Shown: positions 26,240 to 34,559 of the stretch, one piece after another
Layout of the letters: each line of letters starts with the position of its first letter
How positions within the stretch are numbered: the stretch's first letter is position 1
Assembly (NCBI GenBank): GCA_944387625.1
Contig: CALXFQ010000005.1
Location: forward strand, 1-51,747
Direction: 5' to 3'
Origin: an uncultured Oscillospiraceae bacterium
GTDB taxonomy: Bacteria; Bacillota; Clostridia; Oscillospirales; Oscillospiraceae
Length of the DNA: 51,747 nucleotides
Translations under genes and position numbers: made by a program
The notes under the pieces: generated by a model
What the model was told of the DNA's origin: nothing
Databases searched by the model: none
The model's input: only the letters and a program-made list of their open reading frames with translations

Positions 26240-27127
26240 CGGTCCAAGATCTGAAAACAGCAGGGCGCAGACCTGTTGGGCATCCATCTGGCGCAGGCCC
26301 TGGGGGTCGGCAAGGACCTGCCAGCGCATCACCGTCACATCGGTCAGGTAGCTGTGGGGCCGGGCGCAGTGGGGGAAGCGGCTGTAATGATCCGGATACT
26401 GGGTGGACATGATCTGCTCTGCCAGCCGGGAGGCCTGGCTTTCGCTGCCGTCAGGCAGGGTGGTGCCGCTGAACATCACAGCGGGGGGACTGGCATGGAG
26501 GAGCAGCACGCTCCCGTCAGCACAGCTGCCCACCACGATATAGCAGTGACCGGGCATACTGACGATGTCGCCGGGCAGGAAAGGCTCCTGCGTGTCGCCG
26601 CTTAGGAGCCGGCCAAGGCCCCGGTCCGCCAGGAAGCCTGCCAGCTTGGTGGAGCTTGTCACATAGCCCGGGCGGCCGTTCTCCTTCTCCATCACATTGT
26701 ACACCGCCCAGCCTACATAGCCGGAGCAGTCCAGGCCGTCATGGATCTGGTAGCGGTGGTCCATATAGTCATAATCGCTGGTCTGGGCCTGGGCGAAGGC
26801 CTCCCAGCGGGGGCTGACCCCCAAGGTGGTGGCTTCCGGCCCGGCGCCGGTATCCGCCTCGTTCCAGCCGCCGCCCCAGACGTACATGGTCCGGCCCACC
26901 GGAAGGGTGGCGATGGAGAGGAAGTCCAGGATGGAGGGGCTTTCCGGCTCTGTGGGAACGGTAGGGTCGGTCTGCACGGTAGGTACTGTGGATACAGCCG
27001 ACGGATCCGAAGGCTGGGTGCCGGGATCTGTTGGGGCTGTGGAAGGCGCTGTGGAAGGGACCGGGGCATGGGCGCAGCCTGCCAGCAGGGCCGCGGAGAA
27101 TATCAATGAAAAGAGCCTTTTGTACAT
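26237..27127 (-). CDS. NlpC/P60-like lipoprotein
   Basis: 296 aa. Lipoprotein signal MYKRLFSLIFSAALLAGC (lipid Cys18), then a Thr/Pro/Asp linker of about 45 residues. The C-terminal domain has a Cys-protease-like motif GLDCSGYVGWAVYNV and a downstream His in LPGDIVSMPGHCYIVVG, matching the NlpC/P60 Cys-His pair used to cut cell-wall peptides. The middle of the domain also has a WGGGWNEADTGAG segment. Sequence is divergent, so substrate is unknown. Transcribed from its own promoter, divergent from the Nudix gene. Confidence 0.75.
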   Translation of the reverse strand: MYKRLFSLIFSAALLAGCAHAPVPSTAPSTAPTDPGTQPSDPSAVSTVPTVQTDPTVPTEPESPSILDFLSIATLPVGRTMYVWGGGWNEADTGAGPEATTLGVSPRWEAFAQAQTSDYDYMDHRYQIHDGLDCSGYVGWAVYNVMEKENGRPGYVTSSTKLAGFLADRGLGRLLSGDTQEPFLPGDIVSMPGHCYIVVGSCADGSVLLLHASPPAVMFSGTTLPDGSESQASRLAEQIMSTQYPDHYSRFPHCARPHSYLTDVTVMRWQVLADPQGLRQMDAQQVCALLFSDLGP

Positions 27128-27157
27128 GATGTTCCTCGCTTATGTTTGTCTGGTGGC

Positions 27158-27187
27158 ATGATACCATAGAAGGACCTGGAAAGTCAA
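27158..27187 (-). promoter_or_regulatory. promoter of the NlpC-like lipoprotein gene
   Basis: On the minus strand: TTGACT (plus 27182-27187), 18-bp spacer, TATCAT (plus 27158-27163) with TGG before it (extended -10). Confidence 0.6.
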
Positions 27188-27248
27188 TGGGGCGCTGCCG
27201 CAAATGGGCCTGGGATAGGGAGATCTTTTCTGATAAGGAGGAGCACAG

Positions 27249-27770
27249 ATGGAATGGAACGATATTTATGACGAGCACCGTGTCTTCACCGGCCGCACCC
27301 ACCTGCGGGGGACTGCCTGGCAGCCGGGAGAATACGGCCTGGTGGTATGTGTCTGGGTCTATGACGGGCAGGGCCGGATCTTACTGACCCGCCGGGCGCG
27401 GGGGAAGACCTTTGCCGGGACTTGGGAGAACTCCGGCGGCGCGGCCATGGCCGGAGAGGACAGCCGGACGGCCATCCGCCGGGAACTGCTGGAAGAGACC
27501 GGGATCGAGGCCCGGCCGGAGGAGTTTCGGCTCCTGCGGACCGTGCGGGATGAAAATTGCTTTTATGACCACTACTGCCTGCACCGGGAACTGCCGATCG
27601 AGCAGGTGGTGCTGCGGCCGGGAGAGACCGACGCCGCCCAATGGGCCACCTTCCGGCAGATCCATGACCTGATCGGTGCGGGGCTGATCTGTGACGTGAT
27701 CGCCCGGCAATTTCTGGAAGAGGAGCCGGTCCTCCGCTGTCTGGCTGGGGCTGGACGGATCGCACAATAA
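27249..27770 (+). CDS. Nudix hydrolase
   Basis: 173 aa. A complete Nudix box GAAMAGEDSRTAIRRELLEETGI (GX5EX7REUXEEXGU) lies at about residues 63-85, given here as its first and last parts: GAAMAGE and RRELLEETGI. The N-terminal part (GRTHLRGTAWQPGEYGLVVCVWV) and the KTFAGTWENSGG segment resemble IPP-isomerase-like Nudix proteins, but isomerase active-site residues are not evident, so a house-cleaning pyrophosphatase is more likely. ATAAGGAGG precedes ATG 27249. Confidence 0.9.
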   Translation: MEWNDIYDEHRVFTGRTHLRGTAWQPGEYGLVVCVWVYDGQGRILLTRRARGKTFAGTWENSGGAAMAGEDSRTAIRRELLEETGIEARPEEFRLLRTVRDENCFYDHYCLHRELPIEQVVLRPGETDAAQWATFRQIHDLIGAGLICDVIARQFLEEEPVLRCLAGAGRIAQ

Positions 27771-27810
27771 AATTGGAAAAATTTTGTTTTGTTTGACGGC
27801 AGATCTTTCC

Positions 27811-27840
27811 TTGAGATCCGGGGGCTTTCTGGAGTATAAT
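27811..27840 (+). promoter_or_regulatory. promoter of the PRTase-like gene
   Basis: TTGAGA (27811-27816), 18-bp spacer, TATAAT (27835-27840). The transcript would begin near 27847, at the base of the hairpins in the leader. Confidence 0.6.
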
Positions 27841-27841
27841 T

Positions 27842-27910
27842 AAAAAAAGCGTTTTTTGAGCATCCGGCAAAAACGCTGCTGCCGGAGCTGAAAGCGCTTT
27901 TCTTTTTTAT
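27842..27910 (+). promoter_or_regulatory. structured leader with alternative hairpins (candidate attenuator)
   Basis: Hairpin 1: AGCGTTTTTTG (27848-27858) with CAAAAACGCT (27868-27877). Hairpin 2: TCCGGCA (27863-27869) with TGCCGGA (27880-27886). They share bases 27868-27869 and cannot both form fully. A third pairing, AAAAAAGCG (27843-27851) with CGCTTTTCTTTTTT (27896-27908), would make a terminator with a T-rich tail. No known riboswitch class is recognised. Confidence 0.45.
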
Positions 27911-27936
27911 TCTGAAACCTTATGGAGGACTGCATC

Positions 27937-28572
27937 ATGATCCAGATCACCCATTTGCCTGTACGTCACGGCAACGTGCCCCTTCGCTTTGCCCAAGGTC
28001 ATTTCGCTACCAACCATAGCCACATCAATTACTACATCGACATCACCTTCCCCAAGACCCGCCTTAGCGAGGCCCAGGCGGTGGCCAAGCAGCTGGTGGC
28101 CAATTTCATCAACAATTCCCCGGTGGATACGATCTTGTGCCTGGACGGCACTTCGGTGATCGGGGCGTGTCTGGCCGAGGAGGTGACCCGCAGCGGTTTT
28201 CGGAATATCAACAGCCACAACACCATCTATGTGGTAGAGCCTGAATACAACACCAATTCCCAGATGATCTTCCGGGAGAATATCCAGCCCATGATCCGCA
28301 ACAAGCACGTGCTGATCTTGATGGCCTCCTGCACCACCGGCTTCACCGCCCAGAAGGGCATCGAGGCGATCGACTACTACGGCGGTCAGGTGGTGGGCAT
28401 CGCCGCCCTTTACAGCGCCAAGAAGGATGTCAACGGCTATCCCGTTCGTTCGGTGTACGATCTGAGCGACTTCCCCGATTATGCCAGCTACGACTACAAG
28501 GACTGCCCCTACTGCAAGGCGGGCATGAAGATCGATGCCCTGGTAAACTCCTACGGCTACTCCTCCCTTTGA
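27937..28572 (+). CDS. phosphoribosyltransferase-like protein
   Basis: 211 aa with a type I PRTase-like Rossmann layout: DTILCLDGTSVIGACLAEEV, then HVLILMASCTTGFTAQKGIEA, in the place of the usual hydrophobic-DD-xxxTG(G/K)T PRPP loop. The acidic pair is replaced by MA, so normal PRPP catalysis is doubtful. The C-terminus has CPYCKAGMKIDALVNSYGY, a CxxC pair. Related proteins are often labelled orotate phosphoribosyltransferase, but pyr genes are absent here. ATG 27937 has TGGAGG 8 nt upstream. Single gene between the leader and a strong terminator. Confidence 0.75.
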   Translation: MIQITHLPVRHGNVPLRFAQGHFATNHSHINYYIDITFPKTRLSEAQAVAKQLVANFINNSPVDTILCLDGTSVIGACLAEEVTRSGFRNINSHNTIYVVEPEYNTNSQMIFRENIQPMIRNKHVLILMASCTTGFTAQKGIEAIDYYGGQVVGIAALYSAKKDVNGYPVRSVYDLSDFPDYASYDYKDCPYCKAGMKIDALVNSYGYSSL

Positions 28573-28575
28573 CTA

Positions 28576-28613
28576 AAAACGCTTCCCCGGCCCACAGGCC
28601 GGGGAAGCGTTTT
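28576..28613. terminator. bidirectional terminator
   Basis: AAAACGCTTCCCCGGCC, loop CACA, GGCCGGGGAAGCGTTTT: a perfect 17-bp stem between convergent genes. It ends at the stop codon of the minus-strand lipoprotein. Confidence 0.93.
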
Positions 28614-29740
28614 CAGCGCAGGACCACAGAGCCGGTGGCCTGGTCCACCGTCATCAGCAAGGAGGTCAGAAGCCCGCGGGAGCGGTAAGTCAGCCGCAGC
28701 GCCGGACCATCCGCCGGGAAGGAGGCCCGGACCGCGATCTTCTGGCCGGTCTGGAGGGAGGGAAGGGCCAGCACCGTGCAGCGGGGAACAAAGCCTGCCG
28801 CTGTTTGGTCCCCCAGCTCCAGCACCAGATCGGTGACCTGGCCGTCGCAGGTCAGGAGCAGGGGCTGTCCTTCCGGGTCCAGGGTCACCTGGACCTGCGC
28901 CGCCTCTTCTTCACCGGCGGCAGGGGAGAGGGCAAGGACACCGCCGGACTGGTCCGTGGCAGGAAGATAGGCGTCCAGGATGAAGCCCTCCAGGTCGTCA
29001 TAGGGGATCTGGGCGGTGACCGGACCGATCGCGGCAGGGGCAAGCTCATAGGGGGAGAACAGGAAGCACAGGCCCTCCGCCGTCAGGCACCAGCTTAGGG
29101 GCGTCTGGGCGTCAGGCGCAAGGCGGGCCAGGATCTGCTCCTCATAGCCCGGATACAGCCCGTCGGCCATGGGGGAGAGGGCTTGGCAGATCTGCCGGGC
29201 CAATCCCTCCGCCGAAAAGTCCGCCGCCAGGATATCCTTCAGCTCCAGCGCTTCGCCGGAGGACAGGTCATAGCTCACGCCCTTTACCATGGTGATCGGA
29301 TGGGCGCTTCCGGAATAGTATTCGATACGCTGTTCCAGGCTCAGCACCCGGCCGTCGAACCGGGTGACCAGGGCGCGCTGCTGGGCGGTATAAGGGTCCC
29401 AGGGGTCCTGGCCTGAATAGTCGTTCTGGGCATAACTGCGGATCTGCTGGGCATGCTCCAGGAAAGAGTCCTGTCGGGATACCAGGTCTTCCTGGATCTG
29501 GGCGGCAGTCTGGCTGTGGACCAGCTGGAGCTGTGGGCGCTGATAGAACGACGAGAAGAGCTGGGTACCGTCAGCCAGAAGGCTGTCCGTCACCGGCTCC
29601 AGGACCAGGGCGGCCAGCAGGGGGGTGGCGGACTGGGAAGGGGCGGTGGAGCCGCCGGTGCTCTCCGGGCCGTCTTCGCCGCATCCGGCGGCCATGGCCG
29701 CCAGGCAAAGGCAGAGGAATACTGCCAGGATCTTTTTCAT
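28613..29740 (-). CDS. DUF3298-type lipoprotein (RsiV/PdaC-like domain)
   Basis: 375 aa. Lipoprotein signal MKKILAVFLCLCLAAMAAGC (lipid Cys20). A DUF4163-like region (about 45-150) is followed by a DUF3298-like domain: PITMVKGVSYDLSSGEALEL and WCLTAEGLCFLFSPYELAPA...AQIPYDDLEGFI, the pattern of RsiV/PdaC extracytoplasmic domains. A C-terminal beta-rich extension (about 270-375) is added. Anchored outside the cell membrane; the ligand is unknown. TACCTCC on the plus strand (29748-29754) is its ribosome site. Confidence 0.8.
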   Translation of the reverse strand: MKKILAVFLCLCLAAMAAGCGEDGPESTGGSTAPSQSATPLLAALVLEPVTDSLLADGTQLFSSFYQRPQLQLVHSQTAAQIQEDLVSRQDSFLEHAQQIRSYAQNDYSGQDPWDPYTAQQRALVTRFDGRVLSLEQRIEYYSGSAHPITMVKGVSYDLSSGEALELKDILAADFSAEGLARQICQALSPMADGLYPGYEEQILARLAPDAQTPLSWCLTAEGLCFLFSPYELAPAAIGPVTAQIPYDDLEGFILDAYLPATDQSGGVLALSPAAGEEEAAQVQVTLDPEGQPLLLTCDGQVTDLVLELGDQTAAGFVPRCTVLALPSLQTGQKIAVRASFPADGPALRLTYRSRGLLTSLLMTVDQATGSVVLR

Positions 29741-29769
29741 AGGCTGTACCTCCTGAATACGCTGTGGCC

Positions 29770-29889
29770 ATTATACCATAAAGCATAGCGAATGGTATAA
29801 TAGCAGCCATATTTTCCGGTTTCCGGCTATGCCGGAGAGGAAAATGGCGATAACTGGGTATAATAGCTGCTTTTGCAGCTATTATACCA
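29770..29889. repeat. nested palindromic element carrying -10-like motifs
   Basis: Flanked by ATTATACCA at both ends (29770-29778, 29881-29889). It contains GGTATAATAGCAGC (29794-29807) and a perfect 14-bp inverted repeat GGTATAATAGCTGC-TTTT-GCAGCTATTATACC (29857-29888). Between them ATTTTCC...GGAAAAT arms enclose TCCGG...CCGGA. The left end supplies TATAAT (plus 29770-29775, minus strand) with an extended TGG as a probable promoter of the DUF3298 lipoprotein gene. Confidence 0.6.
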
Positions 29890-29918
29890 CGTTTCCCCGG
29901 CCTGGGCAATGGTCCGGC

Positions 29919-29948
29919 TTGACAAAACCTGTGGCGGGGTGATAGAAT
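29919..29948 (+). promoter_or_regulatory. promoter of the cysS T-box transcript
   Basis: TTGACA (29919-29924), 18-bp spacer, TAGAAT (29943-29948) with TGA before it. Confidence 0.75.
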
Positions 29949-29954
29949 ATACCA

Positions 29955-30155
29955 AACTGCATATCCGCGTCGATCGGAAAGAGTAGCGTCTTTGATCCAT
30001 CAGAGAGCCGGGGCCGTTGGCTGGGAGCCTGGGCGGGGGAGGGGGCGTGAAAGTGCGTCCGGGAGCGGCTTTTCAAAATGAGTGATAAATGAGAGTGGAA
30101 CCGCGGTTCGTTCGATCCGCCTCTTGTACTTCGGTATGAGAGGCGTTTTTTATTT
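29955..30155 (+). promoter_or_regulatory. T-box riboswitch, tRNA-Cys specific
   Basis: The conserved T-box GAGAGTGGAACCGCGG lies at 30091-30106. Stem I has AGTA (in GAAAGAGTAGCG, 29977-29988) on the 5' side and GAAAG followed by TGC (30054-30056) on the 3' side, the expected loop-E and specifier layout; TGC is a Cys codon and the next gene is cysS. The terminator stem is GCCTCTTGTAC (30119-30129), loop TTCG, GTATGAGAGGC (30134-30144) with a T-run to 30155. Uncharged tRNA-Cys should bind and allow read-through. Confidence 0.92.
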
Positions 30156-30175
30156 TTGTAAGTGGAGGAGACCAT

Positions 30176-31591
30176 ATGTATCTTTATAATTCGCTGTCCC
30201 ATAAAAAGGAGCTGTTCATCCCCAATTCCCCGGACCAGGTGAAGATGTACACCTGCGGCCCTACGGTGTACCACTACGCCCATATCGGCAACCTGCGGAC
30301 CTATATCATGGAGGATGTGCTGGAGAAGGCTCTGCGCTACCAGGGCTATCCTGTCAAGCGGGTGATGAACATCACCGATGTGGGCCACCTGGCCTCCGAC
30401 GCCGACACCGGCGAGGACAAGATGCTCAAAGGCGCCAAGCGGGAAAACAAATCCGTCATGGAGATCGCCCAGTTCTACACCGACGCGTTCTTCGCCGACT
30501 GCGAAAAGCTGAACATCAAGCGGCCGGAGGTGGTGGAGCCTGCCACCGCCTGCATCCCCGAGTTCATCCGGATCGTCCAGGGACTGCTGGAAAAGGGCTT
30601 TGCCTATATCGCCGGGGGCAATGTGTATTTCGACACCTCCAAGCTGGAAAAATACTATGTCTTCAACGACCACGATGAGGAGGACCTGGCGGTAGGCGTT
30701 CGGGAGGGGGTGGAGGAAGACCCCAACAAGCGCAACAGAAACGACTTCGTCCTCTGGTTCACCAAGTCCAAATTCGAGGACCAGGCCCTGAAATGGGACT
30801 CTCCCTGGGGCGTAGGCTATCCCGGCTGGCATATCGAGTGCTCCGGCATCTCCATGAAGCACCTGGGGGAGGATCTGGACATCCACGCCGGCGGCATCGA
30901 CAACGCCTTCCCTCACCACACCAACGAGATCGCCCAGTCCGAGAGCTACCTGGGCCACAAGTGGTGCAACTACTGGTTCCATGTCCACCACCTGAACACG
31001 GACACCGGCAAGATGTCCAAATCCAAAGGCGAGTTCCTGACCGTGTCCCTGCTGGAGCGCAAGGGCTACGATCCCATGGCCTACCGGCTGTTCTGCCTTC
31101 AGAGCCATTATCGCCGGAACCTGGTGTTCTCCTGGGAGAACCTGGACAACGCGGTGGTGGCCTATGACAAGCTGATCGCCAAGATCGCCGCCTTGCAGCC
31201 CGGCGGCGATGTGGAGGAAGAGGCTTTGGCGGCCCTGCGGGAGCGGTTTGGCAAGGCGCTGGACGCGGACCTGAATACCTCCCTGGCGGTGACGGCGGTG
31301 TATGACGTGCTGAAGGCCAAGTGCTCTGACGATACCAAGCTGGCGGCGCTGGCGGAGTTTGATACCGTGCTGTCTTTGGATCTGCTCAGCGCCGCGGAAA
31401 AGCTCCGGGCCAGACAGGCCCAGGAGGCGGCCCAAGCCGCCGATCCCCGGATCGACGCGCTGGTGGCTCAGCGCACCGCCGCCAAGAAGTCCCGGGATTT
31501 TGCCACCGCCGACCGGATCCGGGACGAGCTGAAGGCCCAGGGGATCGAGATCATCGACACGCCCCAAGGCACCAAGTGGAGAAAAGTATGA
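30176..31591 (+). CDS. cysS: cysteinyl-tRNA synthetase
   Basis: 471 aa class I synthetase. Signatures: TCGPTVYHYAHIGNLR (HIGH-type), the zinc and substrate-binding GWHIECSGIS, and KMSKSKGEF (KMSKS). AGTGGAGG precedes ATG 30176. It is the first gene after the Cys T-box. Its stop overlaps the polA start (ATGA at 31588-31591), so polA and two more genes follow on the same transcript. Usual cysS neighbours such as mrnC or rlmB are missing. Confidence 0.97.
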   Translation: MYLYNSLSHKKELFIPNSPDQVKMYTCGPTVYHYAHIGNLRTYIMEDVLEKALRYQGYPVKRVMNITDVGHLASDADTGEDKMLKGAKRENKSVMEIAQFYTDAFFADCEKLNIKRPEVVEPATACIPEFIRIVQGLLEKGFAYIAGGNVYFDTSKLEKYYVFNDHDEEDLAVGVREGVEEDPNKRNRNDFVLWFTKSKFEDQALKWDSPWGVGYPGWHIECSGISMKHLGEDLDIHAGGIDNAFPHHTNEIAQSESYLGHKWCNYWFHVHHLNTDTGKMSKSKGEFLTVSLLERKGYDPMAYRLFCLQSHYRRNLVFSWENLDNAVVAYDKLIAKIAALQPGGDVEEEALAALRERFGKALDADLNTSLAVTAVYDVLKAKCSDDTKLAALAEFDTVLSLDLLSAAEKLRARQAQEAAQAADPRIDALVAQRTAAKKSRDFATADRIRDELKAQGIEIIDTPQGTKWRKV

Positions 31592-34122
31592 AATTGATGA
31601 TCCTGGATGGCAATTCTGTCATCAATCGTGCCTATTTCGGCGTCAGGCCCCTGACCAATCGGGAGGGGCTGTATACTCACGCGATCTATGGCTTTCTGAA
31701 CATCCTGGAGCGGATGGAGAAGGAGGAGCAGCCGGAGGCGGTGTGCGTGGCCTTCGACCTTCACGGCCCCACCTTCCGCCACCTGCGCTATGAGCCGTAC
31801 AAGGCCACCCGGCACAAGATGCCGGAAGAGCTGGCGATGCAGCTGCCGGTGATGAAGGACGTGCTCCGGGCCATGAACATCCCGATCTATGAGTGCGCGG
31901 GCTGGGAGGCGGACGATGTGATCGGCACCGTGGGCCGGATCTGCGGCCAGAGCGGCTGGGACTGTGTGATCGTCACCGGGGACCGGGACAGCCTGCAGCT
32001 GATCGACGACCATGTAAGCGTGAAGCTGGTGATCTCCCGTCCCGGCCAGACCACCGCCACGCTGTATGACCGCGGGCTGTTTCAGGAGGAATACGGCTTC
32101 GAGCCGAAAAAGCTGATCGACTTGAAGGCCCTGATGGGGGACGCCTCCGACAACATCCCCGGCGTGAAAGGCGTAGGGGAGAAGACCGCCAAGGAACTGC
32201 TGGGGAGATTCGGCAGCCTGGACGGGGTGTATGAGAACCTGGAAGATCCGTCGATCCGGCCCAAGCTTCGGGAGAAGCTGGAAGCGGACCGGGACAACGC
32301 CTACCTTTCCTACGAACTGGCTACGATCCGACCGGAGGCCCCGATCGACTTCCAGCCCCGGGACGCGGTGGTCCAGCCCTATGACCGGGCGGCGCTGTAT
32401 CAGCTGTTCCAGAAGCTGAACTTCGTGAAACTGATCGACCGATACGGCCTCCGGGGGGCGGAGAAAGAGCTCCCCCAGACCGAAACGGCTTCGTTCCAGC
32501 CCCTGCCCCGGGTGGACCATCTGCCGGAGCCTGGGGCGCCCTGCGCCGTGTATCTGGCCCCGGATGGTTCTGTGGGCCTGGCCTGGGCGGCGGGGGCCTG
32601 CGCCCTGTCCCCCATGGAGCGGCAGATGGCCGGGGATTTCCTGGCCGGGCGGACGGACTGCGTCTGCCATGACCTGAAGACCACCATGCACCGGCTGGAC
32701 GAGATGGGGCTGACCCATTGCGCCTTTGCCTTTGATACCGCTCTGGCGGCGTATGATCTGGACCCATCCCGGTCCGAACAGCCGGTGAGCAAGCTGGCTA
32801 CCGATCTGCTGGGCGCCACCGTGGAGGAGGAAGATCCGGCGGCCTGCGCCGAAGCAGTCTGGGCGCTCCGGGAGGTACTGCTCACCGAGCTGAAAAATAA
32901 GGGGATGGAAGACCTTTATTTCCAGATGGAGCTGCCCCTCTGCCCGGTGCTCTACCGAATGGAGCAGGCGGGGATCGCCATCGACCGGGGGGAGCTGGGC
33001 CGGTTCGGCCAGATGCTCTCCCAGCGGATCGGGGAACTGGAAGCGCAGATCTATGCCTATACAGACGCGCCCTTCAACATCCAGTCCCCCAAACAGTTGG
33101 GGGAGGTGCTCTTCGAGAAGCTGGGCCTGCCCCCGGTGAAAAAGACCAAGACCGGCTACTCCACCAACGCGGAGGTACTGGAAAAGCTTAGATCCAAGCA
33201 CCCGATCGTGGAGAAGATCCTGGAATATCGGATGCTCACCAAACTCAGCTCCACCTATGCCGACGGGCTGATGAAGACCATCGGTCCCGACGGCCGGATC
33301 CACACCACCTTGCAGAACATGGTCACCGCCACCGGGCGGCTGTCCTCCACCGAGCCAAATCTGCAAAACATCCCGGTCCGCACGGATCTGGGGGCGCAGA
33401 TCCGGAAAATGTTCATCCCCAAGCCCGGCTGTGTGCTGGTGGACGCGGACTACAGCCAGATCGAGCTTCGGGTGCTGGCCCATATCGCCGGGGATCAGAC
33501 CATGCGGCAGGCGTTTCAGTCCGGCATGGACATCCACACCGTCACCGCCTCCCAGGTCTTCGCCGTCCCGGCGGACCAGGTGACACCGCTGCAGCGCCGC
33601 CACGCCAAGGCGGTGAACTTTGGCATCGTCTACGGCATCTCCGAGTTCTCTCTGGCGGAGGATATCGGGGTATCCCGGTGGGAGGCCAGGGACTATATCC
33701 AAAGCTACCTGGCAAAGTACCAGGGCGTGGGGACGTATATGAAGGAGGTGGTGGACCAGGCCCGGGAGCGGGGCTACACCACCACCCTCTATGGCCGCCG
33801 AAGGTATATCCCGGAGCTGACCAGCAGTAATTTCAACGTCCGCAGCGCCGCCGAGCGGATCGCCCTGAACTCGCCGATCCAAGGCACGGCGGCGGATCTG
33901 ATCAAGCTGGCCATGATCCAGGTGGACCGGGTGCTGTCCCGGCGGTTCCCGGAGGCCCGGCTCCTGCTCCAGGTCCACGACGAGCTGATCGTGGAATGCC
34001 CCGAGCAGATCGCCGAAGAAGTGGCGGCGGTGGTGAGCAGCCAGATGGAGCAGGTGGCGGACCTGTCCGTGCCACTGACCGCCGAGGCCAAGTGGGGAAA
34101 GAGCTGGTACGACGCGAAATGA
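31588..34122 (+). CDS. polA: DNA polymerase I
   Basis: 844 aa. N-terminal 5' nuclease domain (about 1-290; LMILDGNSVINRAYFG, ECAGWEADDVIGT, ALMGDASDNIPGV). A middle domain (about 300-480) has the size of the 3'-5' exonuclease but lacks the DxE and YxxxD acidic motifs, so proofreading is probably absent, as in many Firmicute Pol I. Polymerase motifs: A DADYSQIELRVLAHIAGD, B RRHAKAVNFGIVYGIS, C LQVHDELIVE. Starts in a 4-nt overlap with cysS, with GGAG just upstream. Confidence 0.97.
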   Translation: MKLMILDGNSVINRAYFGVRPLTNREGLYTHAIYGFLNILERMEKEEQPEAVCVAFDLHGPTFRHLRYEPYKATRHKMPEELAMQLPVMKDVLRAMNIPIYECAGWEADDVIGTVGRICGQSGWDCVIVTGDRDSLQLIDDHVSVKLVISRPGQTTATLYDRGLFQEEYGFEPKKLIDLKALMGDASDNIPGVKGVGEKTAKELLGRFGSLDGVYENLEDPSIRPKLREKLEADRDNAYLSYELATIRPEAPIDFQPRDAVVQPYDRAALYQLFQKLNFVKLIDRYGLRGAEKELPQTETASFQPLPRVDHLPEPGAPCAVYLAPDGSVGLAWAAGACALSPMERQMAGDFLAGRTDCVCHDLKTTMHRLDEMGLTHCAFAFDTALAAYDLDPSRSEQPVSKLATDLLGATVEEEDPAACAEAVWALREVLLTELKNKGMEDLYFQMELPLCPVLYRMEQAGIAIDRGELGRFGQMLSQRIGELEAQIYAYTDAPFNIQSPKQLGEVLFEKLGLPPVKKTKTGYSTNAEVLEKLRSKHPIVEKILEYRMLTKLSSTYADGLMKTIGPDGRIHTTLQNMVTATGRLSSTEPNLQNIPVRTDLGAQIRKMFIPKPGCVLVDADYSQIELRVLAHIAGDQTMRQAFQSGMDIHTVTASQVFAVPADQVTPLQRRHAKAVNFGIVYGISEFSLAEDIGVSRWEARDYIQSYLAKYQGVGTYMKEVVDQARERGYTTTLYGRRRYIPELTSSNFNVRSAAERIALNSPIQGTAADLIKLAMIQVDRVLSRRFPEARLLLQVHDELIVECPEQIAEEVAAVVSSQMEQVADLSVPLTAEAKWGKSWYDAK

Positions 34123-34559
34123 AGATCATGAAAATGGACCGCCAGCACGTTCCCCAGGTGGCGGAACTGGAAAAACAGTGCTTTTCCGACCCCTGGAGCG
34201 CCCGGAGCATCGCTTCTGAGGTAGATGGTCCTCTGTCGCTGTGGCTGGTGGCGCTGGAAGGGGAAGCCGTGGTGGGCTATGTAGGCGCGCAGACCGTGCT
34301 GGGGGAAACGGATATGATGAACATTGCCGTCCACCCGGACCACCGGCGCAAAGGGATCGCCCAGACCCTGGTCATGGAGCTGATCCGGGAACTGAAAGCG
34401 GCGGGGGCCTATCAGCTGACCCTGGAGGTCCGGGCCTCCAATGAAAACGCCCGGAAGCTGTACGATAAGCTGGGCTTTGCCCAGGTGGGGCGGCGGCCGG
34501 GGTATTACCACCACCCCAAAGAAGACGCGCTGATCCTCAGGAAGGAGTGGAGCATTTGA
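34119..34559 (+). CDS. rimI: GNAT acetyltransferase, RimI-type
   Basis: 146 aa. GNAT fold with acetyl-CoA loop IAVHPDHRRKGIAQTL and the C-terminal ASNENARKLYDKLGFAQVGRR. Together with the neighbouring tsaD it fits RimI, which acetylates the N-terminus of ribosomal protein S18 and is often clustered with the t6A genes. ATG 34119 overlaps the polA stop (ATGA); ATG 34128 is an alternative. tsaE and tsaB, which usually precede rimI in Firmicutes, are not here. Confidence 0.9.
   Translation: MKIMKMDRQHVPQVAELEKQCFSDPWSARSIASEVDGPLSLWLVALEGEAVVGYVGAQTVLGETDMMNIAVHPDHRRKGIAQTLVMELIRELKAAGAYQLTLEVRASNENARKLYDKLGFAQVGRRPGYYHHPKEDALILRKEWSI

Noticed and set aside
27937..28572. Calling this gene pyrE
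   Set aside because: The PRPP loop lacks its acidic pair and no other pyr gene is near, so a specific pyrE call is not supported.
31468..33978. 836-aa open frame on the minus strand
   Set aside because: Antisense to polA; low-complexity composition and no start signal.
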